Assembly: GCA_905221615.1 (NCBI GenBank)
Contig: CAJNDT010000495.1
Span: forward strand, 1-64,000
Length of the DNA stretch: 64,000 bases
Reading direction: 5' to 3'
From: Symbiodinium sp. CCMP2592
Taxonomy: Eukaryota > Sar > Dinophyceae > Suessiales > Symbiodiniaceae
Within the stretch, counting starts at the first letter, position 1. The number at the start of each line of letters is the position of its first letter. A program made the translations under genes and the position numbers. The notes below the pieces were generated by a model that made no database searches, had not been told where the DNA came from, and saw only the letters and a list, made by a program, of their open reading frames with translations. Shown in pieces: positions 32,799-43,600 of this stretch.

Positions 32799-33529
32799 AG
32801 CCTATCCGCACCTAGGAAAGCAGGTTCGGTTCGGGATGACCTGATGCAGCCGAACCTTGAACCCGGCTGCGGTCGCACGGCAGAGCTTCAGAACCGGAGT
32901 TTCCACTCAAACCTTCGACAAGAATGTTTACCACTCTCAACGCTGCATTCAATAGGTTTGAGCTCTTCAATACGATACCTCCGTTTCCAGCTTCGAGTAG
33001 TGCAAGAAAAGCCTCGTCCAGAATCTCGGTTGCTATCCGTGGTGCAGGCGAAGCAGGGCCTCTCCGAGTTGAAGTTTGGATTGAGGGCAGGCTTTCAAGG
33101 GATCTGTAAGGCCATCTGCGTCCAAGCCTTCAGCGCTAGCTTTCGCCAGGACCTGTGCGAGAGCCGTTCTCGAAGCACTCGGGAGACGGTCATGCAACGC
33201 AAGGCGGCAAGGCGTCCCCCGCCTCGAGCGCCGTCATGTTTCGGTGCCGCAGAGCCACCCTCGGCAGGGGCGCTGGGTCACGGATGTTCACGGAAAGTTT
33301 TCACGGACACCTTCCTTTGATGCAAGGGGTCGACTGCCAAACATGCTTTAAGATGCGGGCAGGAGCGGGGTCGCTCCGTCATCCACCTTTCGAAAGCTTG
33401 GCCCTTCTTGCGCTGGGTTCTGATGCACGGTGCCAGCCTCCGTCTCCAGATCTGCCCGCGCCTGCAGAGTGCTGAGATGTGCTGAGGCTCACAAGCGACA
33501 GCGAGCCAGTACCAAGGATCCCTGGAGCC

Positions 33530-33850
33530 TCAAGCAAAGCTTCGATGCCCTTCGTCACAGATTCGGTGCTGGAGCGATAGCACATGGCCTCCATAATCAA
33601 GACTGTCATCCACCGGAAAGTTCCCCCGCCCCATGTTCGCCAAAAATGGGAAGACGAGCTCTGACGAGGTCACGGCCAGCAGCGCCAGCCCGGTGAGCCC
33701 CAGAGCTTCGTCTTCGGCAGTCTCCTGACGGCGGGCTCTGAGCCTCGAAGCTCTCTGCAAGAGACCCCTGGGCCCACAATGTGCCTCCTTCTCTCTGGCA
33801 TTCGGATCAGCGCCGTTCTGCAAGGCCTCTCCGTATCGAAGCTTGGGGAC
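33530..33850 (-). CDS. Ankyrin-type gene fragment, copy C
   Basis: The minus strand reads EALQNGADPNAREKE (about 33835-33790), a clear ankyrin turn motif. In the same long frame it continues to ALGLTGLALLAVTSSELVFP and FPVDDSLDYGGHVLSL (about 33700-33570). A GA or GC donor after AGAGAAG would end the first exon. It belongs to the same family of fragments as copies A and B; the upstream AATRRLL-type exon is not seen here. Confidence 0.38.
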   Translation of the reverse strand, partial: VPKLRYGEALQNGADPNAREKEAHCGPRGLLQRASRLRARRQETAEDEALGLTGLALLAVTSSELVFPFLANMGRGNFPVDDSLDYGGHVLSLQHRICDEGHRSFA

Positions 33851-34445
33851 ATCCAGTCCTGAATTTTTTTGGGGGGTAAACTGGGACCATGGCCTCCTGG
33901 ATGATGGACACCTCAATGTCACGCTCCTCGCATCGACGGTGCAGGCTTCGCTTTTCGCTGCTACGACAGCCAAGCAAGCCGTGCAGTATGATGCTCTGAG
34001 GCAGGCCTCATCAAGAGCCTCGCATTCAGAGAGCTTGTGGCTAAGCATTCGATCGAGGCATGCATGAACCCTGCGGAACCGGAAAGCGTGCCTGACGAAC
34101 TTCCATCAACATGCGTCGCGTGGCTGAAAATGTATGCATCTTCTGGAACTGCTCCTGCCAGTACTTGTAGCATGTTCAAACGGCCCTAGCGCTCGTAAAA
34201 GACTCCCGCATTGCTGGCAGGCCGAGATTTTTTGCTCAAGCGGCAGTCTCGCAGGGCCAGACTGCTTACGCCGATCTAGTCGCCTCGCCTCGCGGAAGGC
34301 AGGCCAGCACAGAGCAAGAAGCTCACTTAGCCCAGATCCCTGCAGGCAAGACGCGGAAGCCGCGACAGGAGCTTCTTGGCCTCCGCTAGCCGATGCCCCC
34401 ATGCGAGTCTTCAAGGAGTCGGCCTCAAGCCCGCCCGGGGGGCGC

Positions 34446-34526
34446 CTGCAGCTTGAGCAGGCCCAGCTCTGAGCAGAGCTCCTCCTCGGAGAGCTCCGCG
34501 AGCATTGGCCCGTCCACCGCGTTCTC
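34446..34526 (-). CDS. SAM-domain half exon
   Basis: A 27-codon exon between acceptor AAACGAG and a GC donor (CTGCAG/GCGCCC) reads ENAVDGPMLAELSEEELCSE followed by LGLLKLQ. This is the second half of a SAM domain (IDG..LL.LSEEDL..LGI). The first half must lie in an upstream exon between 34530 and 36000 that I could not identify. SAM domains mediate protein-protein contacts. Confidence 0.5.
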
Positions 34527-34879
34527 CTCGTTTTCGGCTGACTCAGAGCAGAGCCAGCAGAGCAGTTTCTGTTTTGCTCTCGATTTCATGCTCTGCTTCA
34601 AGGGAGTCCTTGAACTTGTCACCGGTGTGTCCTTACTGGCAGGGATCTCGATTCGCACGGGCCGCTTAGCTGAACTGAGCACACCGGCCGAGTCCCAGAA
34701 AGTCAAGGAATTGAAGCACCTTACTTTCGTTTGGTCGCCATCTACAGAGCATCACTCTTATCTACAATTGGTCGCCTGCTCCATGGACCACTCTGCCGGC
34801 GGACCAGGTGGGCACTCCGCAACCTGCACCGGCTGCAGCGATATGATCGATATGCCCGTCTGTGTGAGGCTCCGCTAGG

Positions 34880-36000
34880 GACGGGAAGGCATGCCAAGCC
34901 TTTTGAGCTTTCTCCTGTTTCACTTCGCTGTCGGGAACCAAGCGCGCTTTTGGCACAGACACCTTCGATAAGGTCAGAGTCAACTGGCAACGTGCACGGC
35001 CTTTCGGCAACCTGCCTCCGAAATGGAAAGCGAGTCGTCGTAGCCTGAACAGCATAGCCGCCGTGTGAATGCAGAACGTTCTTCCAGAGTCTGTACCGTT
35101 GTAGTCAAGGCAAGCAGATCATGGCTTTCACCCTGTGATTTTCTGATGCGCCTTTGCCACGTGTCAGCGGAATATGCTTCTGCCTTGCATGCTAGGGAAT
35201 GCTAAAACTTTGAATAAACAGTACAAGCAACTTGCACTCTGTAGCTCCATTTGTCCCAGCTTGCTTCAGACTTTGCACCTTTAAAAAAGCGCCGCCTGAC
35301 CATCAACAAAGAAGGGGGTGGCTGTTGGGGACAAGATGCTGTCGAACATCCGGCTTGTAGTCGGCTTGCCAGGCTTCGCCCGCGTCATTGGCCTTGGATG
35401 GCGACACCCCTGCGGACGGAAAAAACTTCATTGGCCAAGCTTGCTTCTGAACGCCTTTGCCTTTCTTGCAGCCGGAGAGTCGGCCTCTGCGTCCAAGAAC
35501 GCGAGCATTGACTGCAGCGACTTCGGGGGTGCTTCATCACCTCATGCTCTCCGGGGCAGCTTTTTGCTGCTGTGGGTTCGGCTTGGCCCTGGGGAGTCTC
35601 AGTGGAGCCTTCGTCAAGACGACGAACCGTGAAGGCAGTGCCTGGGGAGCTGCCGTCTAATCCCATTCAGTGTTTCTCGGTCATGCAGAGCTCACCTGCC
35701 TCCCACCACCATCTCTGTTTCTCTCGGCAGCGCCTCTTTTGGCAACGTCTCTTTCGGCGGCCTTCTGCCACCCTGAGTTTGCAAGTGAAGCCGGGGGCGA
35801 TTGCGGCCAGCGTTTACAGAGGGCTGTGCCACGAACTGCGGCAGAGCTTCCAACTCGCTCATAGCCTTCTTTCGAGCTGCGACTGCAGCTGCGAGGCTCT
35901 CTCGCGTGGAGTCGCTTGGTCTCAAAGGCCGTCCTGGTCCTGGCAGTAGGCAAGACTTCAAACAGAAAACACTAGAAGACAATTGGCCCGAAAGCATCAT
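34880..36000 (-). other. Weak minus-strand exon candidates
   Basis: Frames with natural composition include AVAARKKAMSELEALPQF (about 35905-35830) and PMKFFPSAGVSPSKANDAGE (about 35440-35370). They may be upstream exons of the SAM gene. A short plus-strand frame at 35545 has a hydrophobic start. None is supported by a domain. Confidence 0.3.
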
Positions 36001-36029
36001 CAGCGAAGAGTGTTACGCTACGTCATAGA

Positions 36030-36330
36030 ATCCAGTGTATAGGGTCATAGAGTCACCGAGTCAAAAGCACGGAGTCACAGAGTCGGAGTGTCACATACAG
36101 TCAAGAGTCGTACAAGTCATAGTTCATAGAGTCATCGAGAAATAGAGTCGAGTACATGTCAAGCACAAGTCATAGTTCAAAGAGTCATAGAGTCATATAG
36201 AGTCATAGAGTCACAGTGAGACAGAATCATAGAGTCATAGTGTTATAGAGTCATAGCGTCAGAGTGAGAAAGAGTCATAGAGTCATGGAGTCATCTATGT
36301 ACCACGCACTTGACTTGATGTAGTTCACTC
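36030..36330. repeat. GAGTCATA irregular tandem repeat
   Basis: About 300 bases of loosely tandem AGAGTCATAG units with small insertions (AGTCACAG, AGTCATATAG). Confidence 0.9.
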
Positions 36331-36483
36331 TATGAACACTAATGTTCAGGTTTAGCGGGTTTAGAGTATAGTCCAACATGACGCAGAAGTCTTCCTTTCC
36401 TAGCTCCGGAACCTCACTATATAGACATCCCTGATTACTGTGGTTTCAACGTGACTCTATGACTCTATGCATGGTCACTTTAT

Positions 36484-36651
36484 GTCGCAGCAGTAGTAGT
36501 AGTAGTAGCAGTAGTAGTACTAGCAGTACCAGTACTAGTAGTAGTGATAGTAGTGGTAGTCGTAGTAGTTGTAGTAGTAGTCGTCGTCGCGTAGTCGCAG
36601 TCGTGGTCGTAGTAGTAGTAGTAGTAGTAGTAGTTGTTGTAGTTGTAGTAC

Positions 36652-36686
<35 letters not shown>

Positions 36687-36691
36687 ATAGC

Positions 36692-36752
<61 letters not shown>

Positions 36753-36840
36753 TCTTTTGTAGTAGTGGTAGTAGTAGCAGTAGTAGTAGTAATAATAGTT
36801 GTAGTAGTGGTAGTGGTAGTAGTAGTACTAGTACTAGTTC
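36484..36840. repeat. GTA triplet field
   Basis: Long, partly pure GTA array with scattered GTC, GCA and GTT units, ending at the first 84-bp satellite unit. Poly-Val, poly-Ser, poly-Leu and poly-Thr frames over it are artefacts. Confidence 0.92.
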
Positions 36841-37320
36841 GAACACTCGACAACGCCAATTTCTGTGAAGGGTTGCAAGTTTCACCTCAATGCACATCAA
36901 AAGTAATAACTTTACCTCGCGTTCGAACACTCGACAACGCCAATCTGTGTGAAGGGTTGCAAAATTCATCTCAATGCACATCAAAAATTGCAACTTTACC
37001 TCGCGTTCGAACACTCGACCACGCCAATCCCTGTGAAGGGTTGCAAAATTCATTTCAATGCACATCAAAAATTGCAACTTTGCCTCGCGTTCGAACACTC
37101 GACCACGCCAATCCCTGTGAAGGGTTGCAAAATTCATCTCAATGCACATAAAAAATTGCAACTTTACCTCGCGTTCGAACACTCGACCACGCCAATCCCT
37201 GTGAAGGGTTGCAAAATTCATTTCAATGCACATCAAAAAATGCAACTTTACCTAGCGTTCGTGCATTCGACCATGCCAATCCCTGTGAAGGGTTGCAAAA
37301 TGCCAATCCCTGTGAAGGGT
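36840..37320. repeat. 84-bp satellite array
   Basis: Anchor string TTTACCTCGCGTTCG recurs at 36911, 36995, 37079, 37163 and 37247, a strict 84-base period. Each unit holds AATCCCTGTGAAGGGTTGC, whose CCCT/AGGG ends can pair, and a TTCAATGCACATCAAAAA part. The period is a multiple of three, so open frames run through with a 28-residue repeat. Confidence 0.93.
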
Positions 37321-37815
37321 TGCAAAATGCAGTTGAGCTGCGCCCAAACCCTGTGAAGGGTTGCGCGGCGCCCGCAAAATGTGTAACTTTACTTCGCGTT
37401 TGAACACCCGAGGAAGCGAATCCCTGTGAAGGGTTGCGCGGCGCCCGCAAGAAGTGTAACTTTACCTCGCGTTTGAACGCCCGAGGAGGCGAATCCCTGT
37501 GAAGGGTTCACCCGCGCGCGCCTAAAATGTGTAACTTTACCTCGCGTTTGAACGCCCGAGAGTTCCAATCCCTGGGAAGGGTTGCGCGGGAACCCTAAAA
37601 TGTGTAACTTTACCTAGCGTTTGGGCGCTCGAGGAGGCGAATCCCTGGGAAGGGTTGCGCGGCGCGCCTAAAATGTGTAACTTTACCTAGCGTTTGGGCG
37701 CTCGAGGAGGCGAATCCCTGGGAAGGGTTGCGCGGCGCGCCTAAAATGTGTAACTTTACCTAGCGTTTGGGCGCTCGAGGAGGCGAATCCTTGGGAAGGG
37801 TTGCATTCCCGATGG
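37320..37815. repeat. 73-75-bp satellite array (derived subfamily)
   Basis: The same anchor recurs at 37388, 37461, 37536, 37609, 37682 and 37755. The unit keeps AATCCCTG.GAAGGGTTGC and TGTAACTTTACCT but replaces the ATTCATTTCAATGCAC part by a GC-rich GCGCGGCGCGCC segment. The last three units are almost identical (recent spread) while the 5' ones are more varied. Confidence 0.93.
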
Positions 37816-37849
37816 ACGACGACGGTGCCACCCGTGGCTTTAGAAGAGA

Positions 37850-38240
37850 GATTTAGATACCGAGATGTAGAGAGTATGTAGAGAGGTAGAGAGTAAGTCA
37901 GAGAGTAAGTCAGAGAGTAAGTCAGAGAGTAAGTCACAGAGTAAATCACAGAGTAAGTCAAAAGTAAGTCACGAGATGTAGAGAGTATGTAGAGAGGTAC
38001 AGAGTAAGTCAGAGAGTAAGTCAGAGAGTAAGTAAGTCAGAGAGTAAGTCACAGAGTAAGTCACAGAGTAAGTCACAGAGTAAGTCAAGAGTAAGTCACA
38101 GAGTAAGTCACAGAGTAAGTCACAGAGTAAGTCAAGAGTAAGTCACAGAGTAAGTCACAGAGTAAGTCACAGAGTAAGTCACAAGTAAGTAAGTATCAAG
38201 TGTAGAGTCAAGTATCAAGTGTAGAGTAAAGTATGGAGTC
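37850..38240. repeat. AGAGTAAGTCAC 12-bp minisatellite
   Basis: Tandem AGAGTAAGTCAC/AGAGTAAGTCAG units, with a duplicated block beginning GAGATGTAGAGAGTATGTAG at 37861 and 37973, ending in AAGTATCAAGTGTAGAGT. Confidence 0.92.
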
Positions 38241-38679
38241 AAGTAAGTTGATTCTATGTCTGTCATCTATGTACTCAACTGCGGCGTTCCACACGGAAGA
38301 ACCCTTCGCGAAGCTTTCGGGAACAAGGCACAAGGCATTTCGGCTCCATGCCTCCGGAAAGGGGCTTCTTGACCGTGGCTGCCTGGTGTCGCTTTACTCG
38401 TATCTTGGCATGTTTTCGAGGCTCGCACAGGACTCTGCAAAGCTTTGTGCCAGGCGCGGGCGAGGTCGGGCTTGAGGAGCTTTGGCCATCGCAACCGGGT
38501 GGGTGGTACGTTTTGCACAGCCTCGCGAATCCGCCGAGTGACCGGCCGGCTCAGGCAGTGTGGGGCTCCGAGCCACCGGCATTCCCCAAGACGTTTATGT
38601 CGTAGGTGCCTGAGTGAACCGATGCGTTGTCAAGTGATTTCGATCAGCCACATGGGACCGAGGCGCCATTCCGGTTGCG

Positions 38680-39264
38680 GTGCAACACAGTCGCCTCGAT
38701 CCAGCCGTCGTTGGAGCAGTCATCCTCAGCTCGAGATCAGGCTCACAAGCAAGGTTACTTAGAGATGTTTTTTTGGGGGGAGACCTTGCACACCGAGATG
38801 GCATACTTGCATTGCCGAGTCGCGTAGTCGACGACTGCGCCAACATGAAACACTGGATCCTCCTGCTGTGTCTTTGGGTTCGCCTTGGCAGCGCCACTTA
38901 CTCCTCTCTTCACAACGAAGCAGACGGGCGAGCCACCTTCGCAGACTCGCCAGCTTGTGGCATTGCCTTCGTCATCCCAAGCGTTTACGGAAGCAAGTGT
39001 GGCTCACACCAGTCTGCTCTCCACAGTGTCAACATCAGACGTGTGTCTAATAAGGCAAGAAGCTCCACTCAGAGACGTGTGCTTCAGCGTCCTGGGCGGC
39101 GCCTGGCCGTTGGGCCACCGAATCTTCGTCGCAGGCACCTGGGGCTCGACGTCCAAGTCCTTGGCCGCTCAGCTGATGACGCGGGAGGACGTTGGACAAA
39201 ACATGGCAACGAAACTGTCGCCACGGTGAGTCTCTCGTCGACCGCGCTAGTGCCGTTTACCTGA
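38680..39264 (+). CDS. Weak plus-strand ORF with signal-like start
   Basis: A plus-strand frame is open across this segment. An internal Met at 38845 starts MKHWILLLCLWVRLGSA, which looks like a signal peptide, followed by a polar region. A second plus frame (ending about 39229) contains LRDVCFSVLGGAWPLGHRIF. No family is recognised and there is no terminal evidence. It may be chance in GC-rich DNA. Confidence 0.22.
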   Translation: MQHSRLDPAVVGAVILSSRSGSQARLLRDVFLGGDLAHRDGILALPSRVVDDCANMKHWILLLCLWVRLGSATYSSLHNEADGRATFADSPACGIAFVIPSVYGSKCGSHQSALHSVNIRRVSNKARSSTQRRVLQRPGRRLAVGPPNLRRRHLGLDVQVLGRSADDAGGRWTKHGNETVATVSLSSTALVPFT

Positions 39265-39632
39265 GGTCGGCTCAAAGATTCCATTGCGAACACGATGAAG
39301 TATCTTCGCCGGGACCCATCGACCTTGTGCGCCGGTCAGTCTTGGCCGGGCTGTGGTTGCCTAAATCACCTGCTGCCAACTTGCCCCCTAAGAGCTACAT
39401 CAGCGGTGTTCAAAACGAAGATGGTGCTATCGCGGAAGCTATCGCATTGCTGATGCGCGTTGCGGAGAATCTGACGCGCCGGCGTTTTCGGCATTCAATG
39501 ACGTGCCGCTGCCGGGCACCGAACCCCAGCTGACGCGGACCAACCAATCTTAACGTCTATACAGTTATAAACGCCCACAGGAAGGGTCTTAAACGGTGCT
39601 CGCATGTTGACAGCTTAACAGAGGCTCATTTT

Positions 39633-40045
39633 TTATATCAAAGCTGAGCAGCCGTTTGAAAAGCGATCGAACTCGACCATGGCCCCATCAGGGTAGTCCA
39701 GCACAATTGCTTGCGATGGCTGTCTTTGTGCCTTCTGTGTAACTTCCTTTGCCCTCGAGCCCCCAGTGAGGAAACCGGGTCTGAGAGTCGTAGACTTTGG
39801 AGCCTCCGCTGGGCTGCTTTGGGTTTCTCGAGTTTCTCGAGCTGTGCTCGGAGGGGCAGGAGAGGCGGGAGAGGCTGGAGGGGCTGGTGCGGTAGCTGCG
39901 TTCGGTTGGGGCATCGCAGGTGCCGCCGGTTGTGCAGCCTGCTGGTTGTACCCAGGACGCGGCGCGCTGTTGTTCATCCCGCTGGCGAGGCTCTTCAAAA
40001 TGTCCTCCTTCGAGCGTATGTACCTGGCAACATCTGGCCACAGTC
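39633..40045 (-). CDS. Terminal exon of an unknown protein, Pro/Ala-rich
   Basis: After acceptor GATTCCACAG the minus strand reads LWPDVARYIRSKEDILKSLA, then a Pro/Ala/Ser/Gln-rich linker, then TLRPGFLTGGSRAKEVTQKA and IVLDYPDGAMVEFDRFSNG with a stop at 39633. The structured ends around a disordered linker, the good acceptor and the clean stop support a real 3' exon. A probable upstream exon is near 40430-40330 (RQIAEESAALVLEDGQKAGV). Function unknown. Confidence 0.6.
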
Positions 40046-40499
40046 CTGTGGAATCTTGTTGAGCTGCATTCAAGGTAACCACTCAATAAGAAAATCCCTA
40101 TTAACAGACAAAACCCTTGCTTGAGCGACTGCTACGAGTAAGTAAAGTTTGTACAACACTTGTCATAAGTCGAACTTCTAGTCAGTGCCATGCCACACTT
40201 CGTTCCAACGCCACCTCTTGTTCTCTTCCCTCTTCAGCACCTGGGAGCTTCATAAAATGGGGGACCTAGAACATAGCATATAGAACTCCAATAGCGAATC
40301 CTATAGTCTACCCTGTATAGTAGGACCCCCAAAACCGGACCGAGCTTTCTGCAACTCCAGCCTTCTGGCCATCCTCCAAGACGAGGGCGGCACTCTCTTC
40401 GGCAATTTGTCGAGGCAGGGGCCTGGAAGCTGCGTCGTCCATGGACGTGTCGGTGATGCTTTGCGGAAGTCAAACATCTGGCAAGATCTCCCTAAATAT

Positions 40500-41300
40500 C
40501 GATAAACTATGGCTATGAGGACAAGAGATGGAGATAGAGATGGCGACAGAGACAGCTCATAGCGAGATTGCAAAGCTTGCTGCCAAGCCACTCGTCGATC
40601 AGCAAGAGGCTCGGGGGAGTTCCAGCCTTGCACAGAGACCATGCGCACTCTACGCCACAAGTGCAGAAGCGACGGGCAGACCTTTTGGGCCATGGTTGGC
40701 CATGGTAGGTTAACAAACGAGGTGGATTGGCGCTCAAAACCGCCCGCCTCAGTTTCCAAACTGTCCCTGCCGATGATTATGCATTCTTCGTGTGTAAACC
40801 TAGACGTAGCCCGTGCCCTTGAGCGCGACGTGCTTTGAGACGAGTCACTGAACCGAATGTCAAACCGTAAAGTCCAACCCGCTCGACACTTCGCGGGTCT
40901 TGCCTTCAACTGAAAATACTAGAGCTCTCTGCATGAGTCTTTACGATCTTGTTGTTATGTTCGATGAAAATACATGCCTTTGACCTGGTTTGTTTGCCGG
41001 ATCGCACAGCAGCTGTGCGGTGCTTCTCTTTTAATTCTTGCTAATAAGGCAACAATCTTCGAGCCCAACTTTTGCGAAACAGAACGAAGGTGAAGCGGAG
41101 ACGTCTGCAACCTACCGCGGAGCAGGGCGGCCACCACTCGCAGTCAAAACCCGATCAGGCACACGGCATGGCCCTTCAAGAGTTCTCCTCGCCGAGCAGC
41201 ATTCGGCTCCGCCGTGCCATCGGCGATCCACTGTGTTTCGGCAGGCCATGTTCCAGCGTGTTCTTTCACGCTGTAGACCCATCCTGTCGCACCGGGTCAT
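40500..41300. other. Unassigned stretch
   Basis: All frames are moderately open but no domain or splice pair is convincing. Confidence 0.3.
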
Positions 41301-41309
41301 GCGGCCCTT

Positions 41310-41725
41310 GCAGCACAGCTACTCGCACACTCCAGCCTGTAGTTTTGTAGATGCTGTTCATCTTCCAGAACCTGTGCAGCCGGGCCATTTGGGCCATGCT
41401 TGCAAGCAAACCCGGGAGCAGATGGCTTCTATGCAAGTTCTAGCACCGATTGCATGACCCTCGAAAAAACCTTGCTGTCGCTTCTTCGAAAAGACGACCT
41501 CGGGGTGTCCCCGAGCTGCTCTACTGACATCCCTTTGTTTGGAGTCTGTCAATGCAGCAGGTAAAGTCTGACATGATGTGATCGAAATGGATCTGGTGCA
41601 ATCAACCTCCACAACTGGTCAGCCACACCTCCGAAGACAGATACAAAATAGCTTCCAAAGATCAGGTCAAGGATCTTGTTGAAGTAGATCACTGCGCCAT
41701 TGTCCGCCTTGAACATTGGCTTGCC
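41310..41725 (-). CDS. Two-exon GxPxFK..GAVIYFN..FWKMN module
   Basis: Exon 1 (41725-41676, after acceptor TTGCACCAG) reads GKPMFKADNGAVIYFN. Exon 2 (from 41371, after CTGCACAG) reads FWKMNSIYKTTGWSVRV. A Lys codon is split between them if the intron (41675-41372, 304 bases) has a GA donor and AG acceptor. From memory, unverified, many predicted dinoflagellate proteins share a module of this kind (G.P.FK..G..IYF...WKMN....GW). Function unknown; it often looks like a small beta-rich repeat. Upstream exons may lie in 41760-42080. Confidence 0.45.
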
Positions 41726-42876
41726 CTGGTGCAAGCCACAGTATCGGTAATCCCGATTGCAGGCATGTATGCCGGCACCAGAAGCCCGCAGAGAAACCAG
41801 GCAAACTCGTCTCTCCTTCTTGGGTGTAGTTTCCTCGGCTTGTCAGTAAACTCGCTGGCCCTCAGATTGACTTCTTTGAATCCCAGGTTCTCTGGCCTGC
41901 ATGGCCTGACCAGGAAGGGTCTGGAGCACTCGCATAGCTTGGCACACAAGTCAGGCAAAAGAAAGTGCACATACGCGCACCTGCGGTTGGACCGCCTCGG
42001 ATCTATCCAGCGCAGTGACATCCTCAGCTTCTGACCGCTCTCACAAAACTGATGCATGCGGGTCAGGTCCAGATTCCCATTCATTCCTCATCCCGTTTTG
42101 CTCAGCATTCTTGGCAGAGTCTGCCAAGAGCCGGGTGGTTCTGCCAAGTGGGCAGGTTTGATGGCTTGGCTGGTGCGCTCTGCTACACAGAACCCCGACT
42201 TCATCAGACAAGGTGCCCGAGATATCGGTCTGCGCTGCATCCCATCTGTCTCCAGTAGGGCATCCAAATCCGGCACCTACGGTGGGGTATCTCTTTTCAG
42301 TCTTTACTTTAATTTAGAGTGCAATGTAGACGTCGCCATCAGCTGTCCATCTCGCCTTCTCATCCCGTGTGGCCCCAGTCATAGCCCGCAGATCTGCAGC
42401 CTTTTGTTGCCAGCAGACTTCCGCCACATCGCGAGGCTCGGGCTCCGTGGCATCCAGCGGTATGCGGTTCCTCGCACAATCAAGCTTCCTACGAGCTTCG
42501 ATCTGGAGTATTTCTACAAGGGCTTATTAGGTGGAATCTTCCGTATTAGCATCAACAAACTTCGGTGCGAATCGGTGGCGCCTGCGGAACAGCTTAGAGG
42601 CCGCCCCTGCTTATGCCAAGCATCCGGTTGAAGAGCCCGGAGCCCGCCATGTTGGCATATGGCAGATCTTGGGTACTACTTCTGCATGCGTAATTTTCGC
42701 AAAGATCACATTGAAGAGGTTCCTGGAAGCTGCTCATATGTTTGTGGATGTTGTTGGCTTTGCGAATTGCTTGCTCTGTCTTCCACGTGGATTGATTTTC
42801 AGTTTGCTTACATTGGCTTACACAGCTTCAGCGGACATAGCTGTCCTGACCTGATGCGTCGTGAAGCATGATTTGT

Positions 42877-43600
42877 CTACAGCAGCTTGAGCAAGTGCAA
42901 ATTGGCTGACGTCAATAGTCCGGCATGCAGAGACTCCGTACGTGGTTTTAAAGTCTCGATAGAGTCCAAGTACTCTGCCCATGTTGTGACCATGACTGAC
43001 TTTGCCCCTTCCAACAAACCCGAGCTACGGGTGGATGAACTGAACGGAAAAGCCAAGCGACGAGGGTTGAGGAGGTGAGGCTCAGAGAGGTAAATACAAC
43101 CCTGGCCAACCTTGAGCTGAGTATAGCTCAGAGCACAGCGCTCCTCGCCGACATGCTCTCGAAGATGCTCAGCAATCTGCTTACGACCTGGCTCGTGGGC
43201 CAAGAAACAGTGAGGGCCACGTCTTGTATCCAGGCTTCGCGCTGTCATCGTCGCCGCCTTGGCTAGCGCTGGTCTGTACTTGCACGGTTGCGACATGCGC
43301 TGCGGTGCCAGGCTGCAGATTTCAGCAACGCTGCCAAGAGACTGCTCCGCTGCAAGGCGATGAACACATCTTCGCCCACTGCCTCCTCATGCGCCGCATT
43401 GCGAAGCAGAGCCTGTCTCCGACACAGGTCACGGAGAACACTGTTGACATGCGGCTTATTTGCGACTCACATGCGTGAAAGGACATGGTAAGATTGAAAT
43501 GTTCGACCAGCACCTTTGTATCTGGATGTTCTCCAATTGAAGCTTGGCTGTGGATACAACTTGCGACAATGTCAAAGCTTCTGACCTCCACTGCTGCGGC
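42877..43600 (-). CDS. Candidate exons, unknown function
   Basis: Two minus frames look natural: 43296-42877 (QIAEHLREHVGEERCALSY and MVTTWAEYLDSIETLKPRTE) and 43591-43322 (VRSFDIVASCIHSQASIGEH). No borders or domains are assigned. They might be exons of one gene reading toward lower coordinates. Confidence 0.27.

Larger units (their letters stand above)
31660..32930. repeat. Duplicated gene module, copy U3 (rearranged)
   Basis: Third copy of the U1/U2 module, more diverged. 31680-32170 matches 25930-26430 and 32190-32910 matches 26600-27035. U3 keeps the conserved EWVELEQLSEL exon and the FEGNRGWVF half of the SH3-like exon but has lost its N-terminal half. It has gained about 220 bases of palindromic sequence (32615-32830) with no counterpart in U2. 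Confidence 0.8.

Noticed and set aside
36446-37245. Long frames with poly-Val, poly-Thr or poly-Leu and a 28-residue repeat
   Set aside because: Products of GTA triplets and an 84-bp satellite whose length is a multiple of three.
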